The notes below the pieces were generated by a model, which saw only the letters and a program-made list of their open reading frames with translations, had not been told where the DNA came from and made no database searches. Positions 1-11,283 of a DNA stretch of 64,000 nucleotides are shown here, one piece after another; position 1 is the stretch's first letter, and each line of letters begins with the position of its first letter. Position numbers and translations under genes: made by a program. This stretch comes from Ascarosepion bandense. Its lineage: Eukaryota > Mollusca > Cephalopoda > Sepiida > Sepiidae. The DNA lies in NCBI GenBank assembly GCA_037127315.1, contig JBBBDQ010001944.1:791001-855000 (forward strand), read 5' to 3'.

Positions 1-504
1 GAGATAGGGATCAAAGTTTACATGAATGTTCTAAACGTTCCTTTTGGGTGAAAGCCGAAAGGTAATCGGCAATGAAGCGGCTGAAACGACTATTTACGTG
101 ACATGGAAGACGCAAAAACAACTGCCGGGCCTGATCTCAAAATAATATACGGATAAGCTTTAAGAACAACCCTTTTTCTTTTTGCGAAAGATGATGTAAA
201 CTTGGATTAAAAAAAAAGACTCTGCCAATAAGAAGATCTTTTAAGGCCCAAAATACTGAGGTTAGCGATCTAAAAACACGCTTACATTGAGCAGGGATTA
301 ATTTCCTTAAAAATAGAAGTCATTCCGACAGAGTTCCAAGGTCTGAAGGCGATTCTAGACGGAGAAAAACTTTTTGCAAACATTTCCTTTCTTAAAGAGT
401 AAATTCCATAAACACTATGTAATATAGATTTCTACACTTCAGCAAAGGTAAATCGCTTATGAACTACCTACATGCAGGTAAAAGTAAATATTATAAAATA
501 ATAT
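1..504. other. No recognisable feature
   Basis: AT-rich single-copy-looking sequence. I see no coding frame with protein-like composition, no RNA gene and no repeat family shared with the rest of the window. Confidence 0.5.

Positions 505-590
<86 letters not shown>
505..590. repeat. Compound (CA)n-(TA)n microsatellite
   Basis: About 21 CA dinucleotides run directly into about 21 TA dinucleotides. This compound form recurs as the tail of SINE-C at 60 kb, so the tract may be a relic of a SINE tail, although no SINE body is visible next to it. Confidence 0.97.
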
Positions 591-598
<8 letters not shown>

Positions 599-650
599 TG
601 GGCATTTGTAATACAAACGTATACTGGTTCAATTCTAAGCAATAACTGCC

Positions 651-651
<1 letters not shown>

Positions 652-686
<35 letters not shown>

Positions 687-704
687 TAATAATAATAATA
701 ATAG
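652..704. repeat. (AAT)n microsatellite
   Basis: Trinucleotide AAT tract with one G interruption. Reading it in frame gives poly-isoleucine, which is a low-complexity artefact and not a gene. Confidence 0.95.
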
Positions 705-1090
705 TTATAATATATACACTACTGGCCATAATTAATAGGCAACCACTGTTTAAAAAATGTTTTCCATACTATTTTTAGTATTTATTGCCAAGTGGATAAT
801 TCTAAATGAAAATAGAATGGTTCTTTTGTTAATACTGCACATTAACATGTGCATCAAATGAACTGTTCTGGTGTCCAGTCTTTGTGCTCTATTCCACATG
901 CTAGTCTGTTCCTCTTATTGGCTGGCCGAAGCAAAGTTCTCCTGGCTGCCTTGTAAAATTTTGCAAGATAATAATAACAAAAAAATTCTATTTTCACTTA
1001 AAATTATCCACTTAGCAATAAATACGAAAAATAGTATGAAATGCATCATTTTTTTCTTAAAGACAGTGGTGACCTAATAATTATTGCCGG

Positions 1091-1092
<2 letters not shown>

Positions 1093-1136
<44 letters not shown>
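1093..1136. repeat. (TA)n microsatellite
   Basis: Uninterrupted TA tract of about 22 units. The 390 bases upstream (705-1092) and about 300 bases downstream show nothing recognisable. Confidence 0.97.
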
Positions 1137-1139
<3 letters not shown>

Positions 1140-1429
1140 TATCACTTCTTTATAGAAGAAGACTACCTCTTCACTTGGTAGCTTTTTAGTGTTTGTCATT
1201 CATATTTCTATTATTTTTATCCTATAAACCTGAGCTTACGCTCTGCTATGGGACCGAAAAGTGATCCTTAAAGCCAACTTCACTTTAACAACCGCTCTTA
1301 AACACGTGGCAAACATGAATTATCGATGTTCGAAACTTTCCTGTCCCTGTGTACAATTATGTGACATTTGAGTCCTGTAACATCACTTACGAACCCTGTC
1401 ATTAAACTATCACAAGCAATTTGCATGTC

Positions 1430-1550
1430 TTTGATGTAGGATTGCATTCACATGAGTTTCCTCCTTTCTATTATGATCTCACGTGACTGGCTAAATTGGC
1501 CGGCAAGAGGGTGACTTTTCCACAAATACTGCAAGTGTGCTGATGTTCTA
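1430..1550 (-). pseudogene. Decayed C2H2 zinc-finger of a retrotransposon
   Basis: Read on the minus strand, 1480-1545 gives HTCSICGKVTLLPANLASHV, a C-x2-C followed by a spaced histidine, like the single C2H2 finger found at the C-terminus of some cephalopod LINE proteins. The second histidine is lost and the frame ends in tandem stop codons just after. There is no intact reading frame around it. It could be the tail of an old LINE whose remainder is unrecognisable; a host zinc-finger gene is unlikely because only one broken finger is present. Confidence 0.4.
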
Positions 1551-1740
1551 ATATTTTGATGACGTTTTGTGGGCCGGTGGCTGGTATCATGTCAGCAGAT
1601 ATTATTTTATGCTTTGCGTCCGTGTCATGGTGTGCTGTGAATACCTCACTTTGTGTGTTAAGGACGTCTTCACTAGCCTTACCCCCACCTACCTGTTTTT
1701 TTAGGGCCGAGCACCGTCGTAAGTTACATAATTAGTCGAC

Positions 1741-2518
1741 TTTCCAATGAAGGTTTTAGAGCAATCTTGCGAGTCACTCATCGGTCCAGTGACTTTTCGA
1801 AGTCTACAAGAGTTAGTAGTGAGTTTTGCAAGGGTTTCCTTCTGTGGACTGCTCAGCTTTTCGGCGATTGAGTTGCACTCTTTCTATTCTTGGGTACCGA
1901 ATTTTGATTACATGGCTATTGATTCGAAACCTGCTATCTCAATATGACGCGTCCTTTAAAGAAGATTGGGGCGGATTTGTCATCGGTGTGACATTAGTTT
2001 AGATGAAACGGTTTCTCACACCTACTACTGTCTTCAAGTGGGCCTATTCTGGGATTATGTAGGTGAGCTGACGTTTAATATCTACACCAAACATCTTGTG
2101 TCCAACAGTCTCACATATTCGTGCAAAGAATTGGAATTTAGACGTCAGGAATAGAATCTTGCGATACGAGTTCTATTCTCATCACTATCTTGTCGAATTC
2201 TTTTGGCATCAGCTCAATATTAAGATCAGAACTAACAGATTGCATTTGTTATTGACGAAATTTGGCAAAAGATGGATGAAAGTAGTGAGCTTGGTTCGTG
2301 TGAACTTTACCAGCCGTGATTTACGTTTTTATGTCTCCTCGGCTCCAACGGAGCGGGTTCCTGTTGAACTTTTTCTTGGTCTCTTTGTTTGCCTACTTAA
2401 TACGAGTGAACGTCGTTCCCGGCCTGTTCCCAGCTTTTACTTTCGTTATGGTCCATGTCGAGATACCCAACCTCCACATTTTGGGTTTAGCTCCCTTTTT
2501 TATCTCGACTGAATAATT
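1741..2518 (+). pseudogene. Non-LTR retrotransposon, reverse transcriptase C-terminal fragment
   Basis: The frame at 1966-2154 has ICHRC...SH..YC (C-x2-C-x9-H-x3-C), the zinc-knuckle-like motif that follows the thumb of many LINE reverse transcriptases, then a tryptophan-containing segment LFWDYVGEL typical of that region. A frameshift moves the continuation to 2096-2512, where a basic segment with an FFWHQ block fits the last part of such proteins. The catalytic domain is absent, so this is a 5'-truncated, frameshifted copy. A T-rich stretch follows. Assignment to a non-LTR element is fairly secure; the clade is not. Confidence 0.55.
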
Positions 2519-2699
2519 TTTTTTAATTTTTCCACTCCTTTATTTATTTATATCCTCCCCTCTCCGTTAGTAATTGACCTTTTTGATTCTTCCTAAATAT
2601 AGAATACAGCGACCGATCTTATTTTTAGTAGATGAACGTGCTATTTTTTAATTTGAATGTTTTCATATATTTAAGTTTTACTTTTGGGTTCATTTTATT

Positions 2700-2702
<3 letters not shown>

Positions 2703-2742
<40 letters not shown>
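2703..2742. repeat. (TA)n microsatellite
   Basis: Perfect TA tract of about 20 units. Confidence 0.97.
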
Positions 2743-2744
<2 letters not shown>

Positions 2745-3564
2745 GAAGTTTTTTGTAGGTCCCCGGTGAATATATGGTATTGAGGTATAAGTAGGATTGA
2801 ATGGATGAATTCTTGCGATGATGTGCAAATTGTGAGCAAACAATCAATAAAAGTGCAATAAAGAAATCTCATTAGCTAGGTTTACGATAGAAAGAGTTGA
2901 CCATTCCTACACTAGTTTTCATTCGGCCTTGTGCCAAATGTGTTCATATTCAGAACAATAAATAATCATTTCGACCAGATATTAAACCAACGAACAGTAA
3001 TTAATTAGTTACACTAGTTATGATTTCTTAGCAATTTGGGTTTCGCTAAAGAATTAATTCTTATCACGGTTATGAAATAATTAAGCTTTTTAAATAATAA
3101 AAATATCATGAAAATACCCGAAGAAAATTAACATAAAACAATAGAAATAAAAAGCAAATTAGCCGCCTGTTTCTTTACTCGCTAATGTTATCATTCTTGA
3201 TATAACATACTATTATAAAATCAGGGTTTGTGTGTGTACACACACACTAGCAATGTTGAGAAGTCCAACCACCTTACCAAATATAGGAATTTTTTTTTGC
3301 ATGTGTAAGGGTGTGAGGGTTCTTCTAGGTTTATCCAAGAACTTTTCAGTACTTTTCACGGTTATTTACATATTAAGCATCTTACCAACCCCAAAGTAGT
3401 CATTAAGAAAGAATAAGTACAAATTATGAGCAAACTGTAGTAATTACAAATTTAGTATTTGTACAATCTACTAAAGAAAGTTGTAGTAAAGCATGACAAC
3501 AATGAATAAATAGCTTAATCACATCAGAATATAAAGAAAAAATTGACCCCAAAATCTTTTTTTT
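2743..3564. other. No gene; AT-rich spacer
   Basis: Nothing coding. At about 2925 there is a GGCCTTGTGCCAAATG motif that recurs with small changes at about 7268, 15298, 23706, 26290 and in the 239-bp satellite. A short TGTGTGTGTACACACACAC palindrome lies at about 3228-3246. Confidence 0.45.
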
Positions 3565-4640
3565 TTTTTAATCATTTCACCCCGAGCAAGACGGAAATGC
3601 CACTGATGTGCAGGGGGCTACATAAATGTAAAAAGATTAATTAGAAAAGAGTGAGGAGTATAAACTAGTTAGAAAGGAACAATAGAAAGCTGAGAAAGCA
3701 GGTGCGATGACAGATACATAGGTGGAGAGAAAGGGAGGGTTATACGGGCGTGGGGAGAGAGTTAGAGTCCAGTGGTTAGTAGATGAGTATTGACTTTGCA
3801 TTTAAATTTCTGGAGGTTGTAACCGCCAGGAAAGCAAGAATACGGGAGCGAGTTCCACAGGCGGGAAGTGAGAGAGAAGAAGCTGCAGGAGTAGAATTGT
3901 CGTCTACATTTGGCTAACCTGACTGTGAATGGGTGGGACCCAGTTGCCAGTCTGGTTGCACGAGTAAACACTTGTTGAGGAGGCACCAGTGACTTAAGTT
4001 GGTCCGAGCAAAAGCCATGAAAGTATTTATAAAACAAAGGGAGGCCACATATCGACGATGGGGATGTGGCTGCAGTCGAGCCGCCAGATCAGTACCTATC
4101 ACATTACAGACTCTCCTTTGGAACCTGTCAAGAACACTGAAGAGAACGGCCGGGTCACCTGACCATAAATGGCAGCAGTACTCCATGCACGGACGGACGG
4201 TTGACTTGTATATATGCAGGATGGATTCAGGTGGAAAAAACATCCTGGATCGACATAGTGACCCAACCTTCTTAGCAGTAGATTTTGCCATGGATTCAAT
4301 ATAGTGGTTCCATTTGAGGTCTGAGGACAGGGTAAGTCCGAGGAGGCGTAGTGTATTGCTCTCCGGGAGAATCGCTTGGTCCATACTTGTGGGAGGCAGG
4401 AGAGGTTGCCTGTAATGGTTGATAGACAACAGCTTGGTCTTAGATGAATTGAAGTTGACAAGCCACTTCTTGCCCCAGTTCAACACAGAGTGTAGATCCC
4501 GTTCAAGGTCAGCAGCGAGATTATGTCTGTCCGCCACGACAGGTTTCTTACTGGTGCGGGAGTATATTGTAGTGTCATCTGCGTAGATGCCTACTTGGGA
4601 CTTGATCTCATCGCAGTCTGTAATACTTCACAACAATGAT
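3565..4640 (-). mobile_element. LINE-J copy 1: reverse transcriptase C-terminal half and 3' tail
   Basis: On the minus strand the element begins with the end of a reverse-transcriptase palm: the YADD catalytic motif lies at 4574-4585, inside VGIYADDTTIYS. The thumb and C-terminal region follow to about 3914 (including LNWGKKWLVNFNSSKTKLL and RPCMEYCCHLW). A frameshift near 4000 moves the last ~90 residues, starting MFYKYFHGFC, into another frame that ends at 3762. Both frames end with the 3' UTR and the shared tail at 3570-3626, then an A-tract (T-tract on the plus strand). The 5' end is truncated just upstream of YADD. This is a member of the jockey/CR1-like group of non-LTR elements. In life the protein would copy its RNA at a nicked target; this copy is dead. 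Confidence 0.85.
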
Positions 4641-4919
4641 GGAAACAAAAATGAAAAATACGGAATCTGAATTAAGTCGGATACTCAAATCTCACATATA
4701 AACAAAAATATTTTTCAAAAAAGAAAATTATATTTAAATTTAAAATTCCTATACTTTCTTGGTTCATAGCCACACACTAAATCGATATGAGATGGAATTA
4801 ACCACCTATACCCATTTCTTGAAATTATCTTTTTGATATACTTAATTCTGTATTTTCTATCTTTTTTTATTTTTATATATAGTATTAAACGGGCATGCTT
4901 CCAGATATCATCATACAAA
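4641..4919. other. AT-rich spacer between two LINE copies
   Basis: No recognisable gene or repeat; separates a minus-strand and a plus-strand LINE-J copy. Confidence 0.5.
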
Positions 4920-5527
4920 CATGGGTGTCCCTCAAGTTTCTATTCTAGGTTTTTAAGCTTTTCTGATTTTCATTAACGAGCTTCCTGTTGTAATCATATC
5001 TTAAGTAAGCATCTACGCTGATAACATGACCATTTAATCCCGCCTTGAAAAGAAATCTGCCAAGGCTGACGAAGCAAACCTCGCTGCTGATCTAAAAAGG
5101 ACTTCCAATCTGTGGTGGGATGTGGTAGGAAATGGTTGATAAATTTTAATGCTTCGAATCGATCCTACCACCACCACCCCCATCAGCATGGATCAGGTTA
5201 ATCTCCCTGGAAGCAAAACACTGCGCTTCCTCAGCCTAACTCTCTCAGTTGACCTCAAGTGGAATGACTACATTGAATCAATACCTAAATATGCTTCTAA
5301 AAAGGGTGGTTCACTATGTTGATCCAGGAAGTTTTTTTCACCTGAATCCATCTTGCACATGTATAACTCTACCATCCACCCGTGTATTGAATACTACTGT
5401 CACATCTGGACGGGTGCTTCTGCTATTTATTTCGGGGTTTATGACAAAATCCAACTAAGAATCTGCAATGTAATCGATCCCGACCTGGTAGCTCAACTCC
5501 AGTCAATTTCTCACCGACGTAATGTGG

Positions 5528-5562
<35 letters not shown>

Positions 5563-6122
5563 TCTACAAATAATTTCACACCACTTTCTCCGATGAGCTC
5601 AGCTCCCTGGTGCTCCCTCTGCATGGATTTACTCGAGCTACTAGACTAGCAATTAGGTTCCACCCTTTTACAGAGAAACCAATAAAATATAACCATAACA
5701 TCTGCTCTAACAGCTTCTTTTCTCGCTCTTCCCGCTTGTTGATTTTCCTTCCGTATTCTTGCTTTGCTGACAGCTACAATTTCCAAGAATTTAAAAGCGA
5801 TGTCAAGTGACATCTCGTATTTCCTTGACTCGCATCTTTCCCTGACAACTCTTGTATCATGTCCTTCTCTCTGTCCATTTTACTCTCATGCAGTTCTCTT
5901 CACAACATTGTTTTCTTCCTTCTCTTACCCAATCTCTGACACCCCCTGTAACTTGTTCCTCTTTCTCATCAGTCTCCCCTCGTGTAACTCCCTACGCACC
6001 CTTGCTTGGTATGAAACGGTCATAAAAATATCCATAGTTACTTTACTTCTTAAATTTATATCTTTACGAATGTAATAGTTTTTGTTCATGTAAGATAGTT
6101 ATGGCTTGACCAAGGGTTCACC
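4920..6122 (+). mobile_element. LINE-J copy 2: degraded reverse transcriptase and 3' UTR
   Basis: Starts at the GVPQGS-type motif, here GVPQVSIL, followed about 30 residues later by the palm motif, here YADN instead of YADD. Both changes hit the active site. The thumb and C-terminal part follow in several frames (FLSLTLSVDLKWNDYIES near 5230-5290; SRKFFSPESILHMYNSTI near 5320-5375; QLRICNVIDPDLVAQL near 5450-5500). Multiple stops and a (CT)n expansion at about 5530-5560 replace coding sequence. The 3' UTR continues with pyrimidine-rich sequence to about 6115. It is more diverged than copy 1. Confidence 0.8.
5530..5560. repeat. (CT)n tract inside a LINE
   Basis: About 15 CT units interrupt the LINE-J reading frame exactly where other copies encode VASLCLFYKYF, so the expansion arose from the local CCTCTC codons. 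Confidence 0.9.
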
Positions 6123-6335
6123 TAATTTTTTTTTTTTTTTAATCATATCACCCGAAGCAAAGCGATAACGCCACTGATGCGCAGGGGGCTACGTAAGGGT
6201 AAAAAGAATGGAAAAGAGAAAGCCGGAAACCACATCCTAAACAGGGAACAAAGAATGGGTCTCTTCACCTGTTCAATAGACGTGGGTGGAGTGTGAACCG
6301 GGCGATAGTTTAGTCTATCTACTCCAATTACTTGT
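6123..6335 (-). mobile_element. SINE-V copy with LINE-J-type tail
   Basis: Minus-strand copy of a short element of about 200 bp. It starts near 6330 with TTGGAGTAGATAGACTAAAC, contains GGTTCACACTCC (a fair RNA polymerase III B-box), then a GGATGTGGTTTCCGG block, and ends with the structured tail (6141-6200) and an A-tract. The tail matches the LINE-J tail at 3570-3626. The same unit forms the tandem array at 28.6-29.77 kb and a single copy at 39.2 kb. SINE status is inferred from its length, tail and B-box-like motif. Confidence 0.7.
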
Positions 6336-7149
6336 TCTTTCTCCGTTTACTATCACGTACTAATAGCGAGATATTTTGTCAAAACGGCTGGCAGTAAAAT
6401 ACCACATATCTAGAAGTGATTAATATCTTTTCAAGAGAAGTAGTGCAATGAGAACTGACTACCTTATAAGAGATTCGAATTCGGTTTGCTGATTCAGTTT
6501 TTTCTTAACAGCTGCAACACTGCACAACTCCTAAAACACCCACATCAGAAAATGATATGTATCAATAAATATATTTGTCATAGAAGAAAGTTGGATTTTC
6601 CTTAAATAAAATAAACACAAGATACGAAGCAAAATTATTTATAGCTTTCATCTAATATATATATATGTATGTATTCTCTGCCGGTATTTATTTTCTGAAC
6701 AGAACAGATACAGCAATCAAAAATAGTAATCTAAATTATAGACAATCTTAAATAAAAACCTTAATGAAGCAAATATATATTCCCTCGAACATACAGTTCA
6801 TCTCTTCTTGACGATATTTTTTGTGACGTTGTATGGAAAGAATCGATATCTGACTGAATTTAGTCTGCCTTTTCAATCTCGGAAAGGCGTTTTTTGTTGT
6901 TGGCAAATGTTGGCTATTTTTATTTTAGGATTTTTTCCCCGCAAGCTTCTTTCCAGTCTGAGGGATACAGCTCTTTCAAATCTTCTATCTTCATAAATTC
7001 AACTGACTACCAGAACGATAAAAAAAAAAACTGTATAAAAATTTTCCGAAAAAAGTTTCTTAGAGAAGACAAATTTAATTTTTACGCGACGAAATAAATA
7101 CCCGAACCTGAAATGTGTCTGGATCAGCGCCAAATGAAGACAAACACGG
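6336..7149. other. No recognisable gene
   Basis: AT-rich sequence with a short TA tract near 6655. I see no family match and no convincing coding frame. Confidence 0.45.
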
Positions 7150-7312
7150 TTGGCTTTCTTAACTCTACGAAGCGGGAGCGGGGGCGTTGGTGTAATGCTT
7201 AGCAAGCTTGCCTCGCTAGAACCACTTAACAACGGAGTAATGAGTGCGATCCTCACTGGGTGTCCCTTGATTTCGGCCTTGTTCCACATCTAAGTGGCGC
7301 TTAGAAAATCAA
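7150..7312 (+). mobile_element. Probable tRNA-derived SINE (SINE-D)
   Basis: TTGGTGTAATGCTTAGCAAG resembles a tRNA A-box region and GAGTGCGATCCTCACT, about 60 bases later, resembles a B-box/T-arm. The body ends with CGGCCTTGTTCCACATCTAA and GGCGCTTAGAAAAT, which recur at about 15296-15336. The spacing fits a polymerase III promoter. It is too decayed to be a tRNA gene. Confidence 0.45.
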
Positions 7313-7349
7313 CTACTTAGCGGGAGCGGAGGAAGTGTGCAGCGTTCTT

Positions 7350-7430
7350 CTTTCTTCTTCTATGTGCCTTTTCCTTTCAGGACGTAGGAGATCATAGCTT
7401 TCCACATCTCACTATCTCTGGTGGCTCTTA
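7350..7430 (-). mobile_element. LINE-R 3' end fragment
   Basis: About 70 bp matching, on the minus strand, the extreme 3' end of LINE-R. It is separated from a longer copy by about 135 bp of AT-rich sequence (7431-7565), so two 3' ends lie in tandem. Confidence 0.65.
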
Positions 7431-7565
7431 AAATATAAATGTATAGAAAATAACATGCCATAAAATGAGGGATCAGTTTATATATTGTTACAATATAGAT
7501 TTGATCCCCCAATTTATAACCACATTATATTTTTTTATAAACTGTTTGCATATATATACTTCTTT

Positions 7566-8110
7566 TATTTGCCCTGTCCCTTCAGGACGTAGGCGATCAT
7601 AGTTTCCACGTCTCCGTATCCCTGGTGGCTCGTCGCATGCTTTTTCTTGTAACACAACGCAACACCCGTTTTGTCATTCACCTGCTCAGGCCCTTCAAAT
7701 ATGTTATCCGCTGCTTTCCTCTGTCTCTTTTTCCCTCTATATGGCCTGTTAGTATCAGCATCACCAAACACTCCTTCCTTATTGCATGTCCCAGGAACTT
7801 TAGTTGTCTCTTACTGATGCTCAATATTAATTTCCTTTTCGTTTCCATCCTTTCCAAAACTTCATCTATCCATAATATTCGCATCTTCTGTAGAACCACA
7901 TTTCAGTTGCTTCAAGTTTTTCCAACATCTTTGATGATACTGTCCAGCATTCACTGCCATATTGAAGAACTGACGTCACGTAGCAATCTAGCACTCTCTT
8001 TGTTTCTCTTAATACTCTGCTCTACTTCTGGAATGCGTCCGTCGTCATCCCAATTCACCTTCGGATCTCTTTGTCTTCTGTTAGAAAACTTCCCAACAAC
8101 GTTACTTAAT
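7566..8110 (-). mobile_element. LINE-R copy: RTE-like reverse-transcriptase C-terminus
   Basis: The minus-strand frame 7678-7899 contains RKLILSISKRQLKFLGHAIR and GHIEGKRDRGKQRITYLKGL, the conserved C-terminal block of RTE-like LINE proteins. After a frameshift, 7565-7771 carries the last residues. Further upstream parts (to about 8110) match other LINE-R copies at lower quality. No catalytic motif is present. The copy is 5'-truncated and frameshifted. Confidence 0.75.
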
Positions 8111-8660
8111 TTATTTTTCATTTTTCATTATTTTCTTCTTTTATTTTCTCGTAGAATTGCAATAAATCTACCGTTATTATTTCTGCAGAGAAATCGTAGG
8201 CAGATTAATATTCAATCAATTTTTACAGATAGCAAGATAGTTCCTAACTAAGTAATTCTAAATAAATCTCATTTTTATTTTATTCAATATTTGTCGAAAA
8301 AGGTTTACCCACTATTTTTGCTATAAAAACATATATAATAATAAAATGATTTCTATGTTCCAATTCACTATAAGCAGGTCCGGGGCATGACGGTAAACTT
8401 TACCCGGCAGCTAGACCTCTGATTTGGAAGTTGGGAGGAGCATGCAACCACCTCTTCATTGCTGCTGTTCTCAGGTCCACCTTGATCCGGAGTGGTAGCA
8501 CTTGTTAGGGTCTCGGCTATAGGCAGATATTTAACTCCGAATCTAGGGTCAAAACACGATGAATGTATAAAAATACACTTTCATAGAAATGTATACATAA
8601 AAATACACTCTATAGAAAAATGTACATTTTGAAAGAAAAAATATTACCAAATATTACTGT
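8111..8660. other. No recognisable gene
   Basis: AT-rich sequence. A more GC-rich block at about 8385-8525 looks repeat-like but has no second copy that I can see in this window. Confidence 0.4.
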
Positions 8661-8815
8661 TCATGTCTAAAGATACCGCATCTTTGTAATTTAGTAATGC
8701 ACAGTTATTCTCGCCCAGTATCCACCGAGTAAAAATATGCATTGCTCAGCTGTTATAGTGTCCTATCTGTAAAATTGAACTCTTCCTTCGTCAATAACTA
8801 CTAAACTGCGTGACT
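8661..8815. repeat. Dispersed repeat W, copy 1
   Basis: About 150 bp similar to 11284-11438, sharing TAAAGATACCGCA, TTTCGCCCAGTATCCAC-like and CAGCTGTTATAGT blocks in the same order. Family unknown; it looks like part of a dispersed, noncoding element. Confidence 0.65.
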
Positions 8816-9394
8816 TCCGGGGACGCTGCTGTGAGGCAGTCTAGAGAGAGTCTACAGGCAGTCGAAACGCAGCGTTACTATACATTTCTATTTTGCTGAT
8901 TCCTATCGATTATTATGGTATGTATGTTTTGTTATTCTAATACACTTGAAGAAAAAATATTGCCATAACACATTTTTGAAGGAAAGAAATATTCACGTGA
9001 AAACATTTTTTAATACAAAACTAAAAGAATTTTTTGGTTTTCTAAAATGAAAAAGAATAAAAACAAAAAATTCATTCAAATCTGACTCAATCAACCTTCT
9101 CACTATAACCGAACATTAAAATAAAACGCCACCTTTTTGGCATTAAATAATCCACTGAGGTTGAAACGCCATTAAACTAAACTCAAACTCAAACTCATTA
9201 TAAGCGAAACATTAATGAACAGAATTTTACAAATTTCCACTTGCTTTCTGTTCAAATCTACAGATATTCCACGTGAAGAAATCATGAATTTTCAAAACAC
9301 TTTTATCCTCGAGTTGCTGCCATGTAAGACTGTCCATTCTATTGAAACCTTTCACTTGCATTTATCCGGACGAACCTAGGTCTACTTGAAGATC

Positions 9395-9435
9395 TTAAAC
9401 CGACTACAGCCGTTTCAAGTCCTTCTGTCAAGCCG
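9395..9435 (-). other. Hammerhead-like fossil (weak)
   Basis: Minus-strand reading gives a CTTGACAGA-like core, a short stem, GAAA, and a 4-bp stem with TGTA loop (CGGC/GTCG). The core has an insertion and no stem I can be drawn, so this is at best a decayed relative of the hammerhead at 32.86 kb. Confidence 0.2.
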
Positions 9436-9764
9436 TTTGACAATTCTCAACCGAGATCAAAGCCTTTCGTTGCACTTCAAGTTTCCTAAATGGTGGAGGA
9501 GGAGGTCAGTGTACGCTCAGCAGGAGCAGTTTTCCAAAGAAACTCTTCTCCAGGATTAATGACGTTTCCAGATTGCGGTTAAACGCAAAAGTACACATAT
9601 AACATTTCTTTAAAAATGCAGCAACATTCTTGACCAGTTTTCGAGAAATTAAATTCCCCACGATTATTAGTGTAAAAGATAATATTAATAAATCTGTCTA
9701 CTTGTTTCAATATAATTAGATTTAACAGCCCAAAATCTCTCATTTACTCGACTATCGAGGATGT

Positions 9765-10150
9765 CATTGACGCCTACTTTCGGTGTTATCAATTTAAACT
9801 CCAAACCATTTTCAACGGTATTCAATTAAAATAGGCCTCCCTATTCGAAGTTATTAAATTAAATTGCCAGCTATTGTCAATGCTATTAAATTGTCCGCCA
9901 TTGTCAAAGATAGTAAATTAAAATGCCCACAAATTTTGATTTTATTAAATTAAACTGTCACTGTCAACTTCAAAAAGTAATATACCCGCTATATATGAGG
10001 ATATTAAATTAAATTGCCAACCATTGTTGTTGTTGTTAAACAGTCCTCCATTTTCAATGAAATTAAGTTTAACTACCTGTTAATGTTTGTGTAAAAAAAC
10101 TATCTGACATTTTTTTTGTTTAAATCCCCGCCATTTTTATTACAATTGAA
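9765..10150. repeat. Degenerate ~45-bp minisatellite
   Basis: Repeated AT-rich phrases of the form TATTAAATTAAAATTGCC... CCATTGTCAA recur about every 40-50 bp for about eight cycles with many substitutions and indels. An old, decayed tandem array. The sequence between 8816 and 9764 shows no feature. Confidence 0.6.
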
Positions 10151-10370
10151 CGCCCACCATTCACGAATTGATCGATAACTAAAGCTATTTACATCGTTAC
10201 TATAATGTTGATGTAAATATATTTCACTTTTCAGGATTGACAGAGTTTAAAATAATTTATGTGGTCTTGTAGAGGAAAAATTGTTTTTTTTTTAAATCTA
10301 CGTCTGCTTTTCTATAGAAAAAGCAATACAATTTCCATGGCAAGTGTTAGAATGAACATCTTCATTTTAT

Positions 10371-10461
10371 ATGCTGTGTATAGCCCAGGGGTAGAGTCGC
10401 TGACTGATGCCATTTCGGTCGGGTTTCAATCCTGGGTAAAAAAGCAATCGGAGTCTAACCG
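10371..10461 (+). mobile_element. SINE-B head (tRNA-like), truncated
   Basis: TAGCCCAGGGGTAGAGTCG is a tRNA A-box region and GGGTTTCAATCCTGGG is a T-arm/B-box, about 30 bases apart. The same head is at 59862-59925. The body is cut off at 10461 by a SINE-A that starts immediately. It is not a functional tRNA because no cloverleaf acceptor stem closes. Confidence 0.65.
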
Positions 10462-10770
10462 GGATGTGCGTTGTGGTGCATTGGATATCGGCTCGGAACG
10501 AGAAATCGAGGAGCCGAGTTCAAATTCCTGCTGAATTCATCGTATTCAATTACGCGCAAATACCCTTGGGAAAGGTATTAATCCGCCTATTCCTTCCAGT
10601 TATGGGTTAAATAACAGTACAGATTGGGTTTTATAGCCTTGGTCGGCAACCAGTCTACCGCAGAAAGCAATGGCAACCTACTGCGGGATAATCTTCTGCC
10701 CAGTCAGTAATATCCCTTTCGAGACATGATCGCCCAAGCATGTATCACGTATGGCACTCAACTGACTGAC
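10462..10770 (+). mobile_element. SINE-A copy 1 (full length)
   Basis: About 309 bp. The head has GTTGTGGTGCATTGG (A-box) and GAGCCGAGTTCAAATTCC (B-box). The middle has TTATGGGTTAAATAACAG and a CAACCAGTCTACCGCAGAA / CTACTGCGG block, and the 3' end is CACTCAACTGACTGA. This is a tRNA-derived SINE of the kind known from octopus (OK/OR-type families), though I cannot say which named family. Transcription would be by polymerase III, with mobilisation by a LINE. Confidence 0.85.
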
Positions 10771-11283
10771 TTCAGGACGTGGACAATAATTGTTCTCGGA
10801 TGTTACCTATCATTTGCCACTGTAAGGAACTATCCTATCCTGTTTCTGCCACACCATCTAATTACACAAACTTATTATTTTATTCACCGTTTGTTTCTGC
10901 CCATTTTTACCTTTAGTGTATCCCGTAAAAATTCAATTCTGCACATTATGTATATAAATTCCCGTTATCCCATGAGCTAGAATGCAGTCAGGGCACGACC
11001 ATTCGTGACATTACTCAAGGCAAATGTTTACTCAACGGCGCCCATCTCCTCTACATGTGAAATGGTGTACTAGTTTATATGGTAGGGTCAACAAGAGGTA
11101 ATCTCTGAGATCAACTGCATGATTTACAGTTAGGCAATTGTGCTCACTTTTTATTTATAATTGCCATAACGTTTCAGTCCTTGTGCACTCTGGCATTCAC
11201 CATGTACTATATAACCGTCGGTAATTTTAAAAAATAAATTTTTGTTTAATCAAAATAAGGGAATAGATTGTTCTATTTCTGCT
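10771..11283. other. No recognisable gene
   Basis: Single-copy-looking sequence; the frame from 10726 to 10980 has no recognisable domain and starts inside SINE-A. Confidence 0.4.

Noticed and set aside
457..729. Poly-isoleucine and YIYIYI frames
   Set aside because: Translations of AAT and TA/CA microsatellites.
7625..8251. 208-codon plus-strand open frame
   Set aside because: It is the antisense of the LINE-R C-terminal coding region.
10371..10450. Possible tRNA gene
   Set aside because: A- and B-boxes are present but no acceptor stem or anticodon arm closes, and the same head occurs in SINE-B at 59862.
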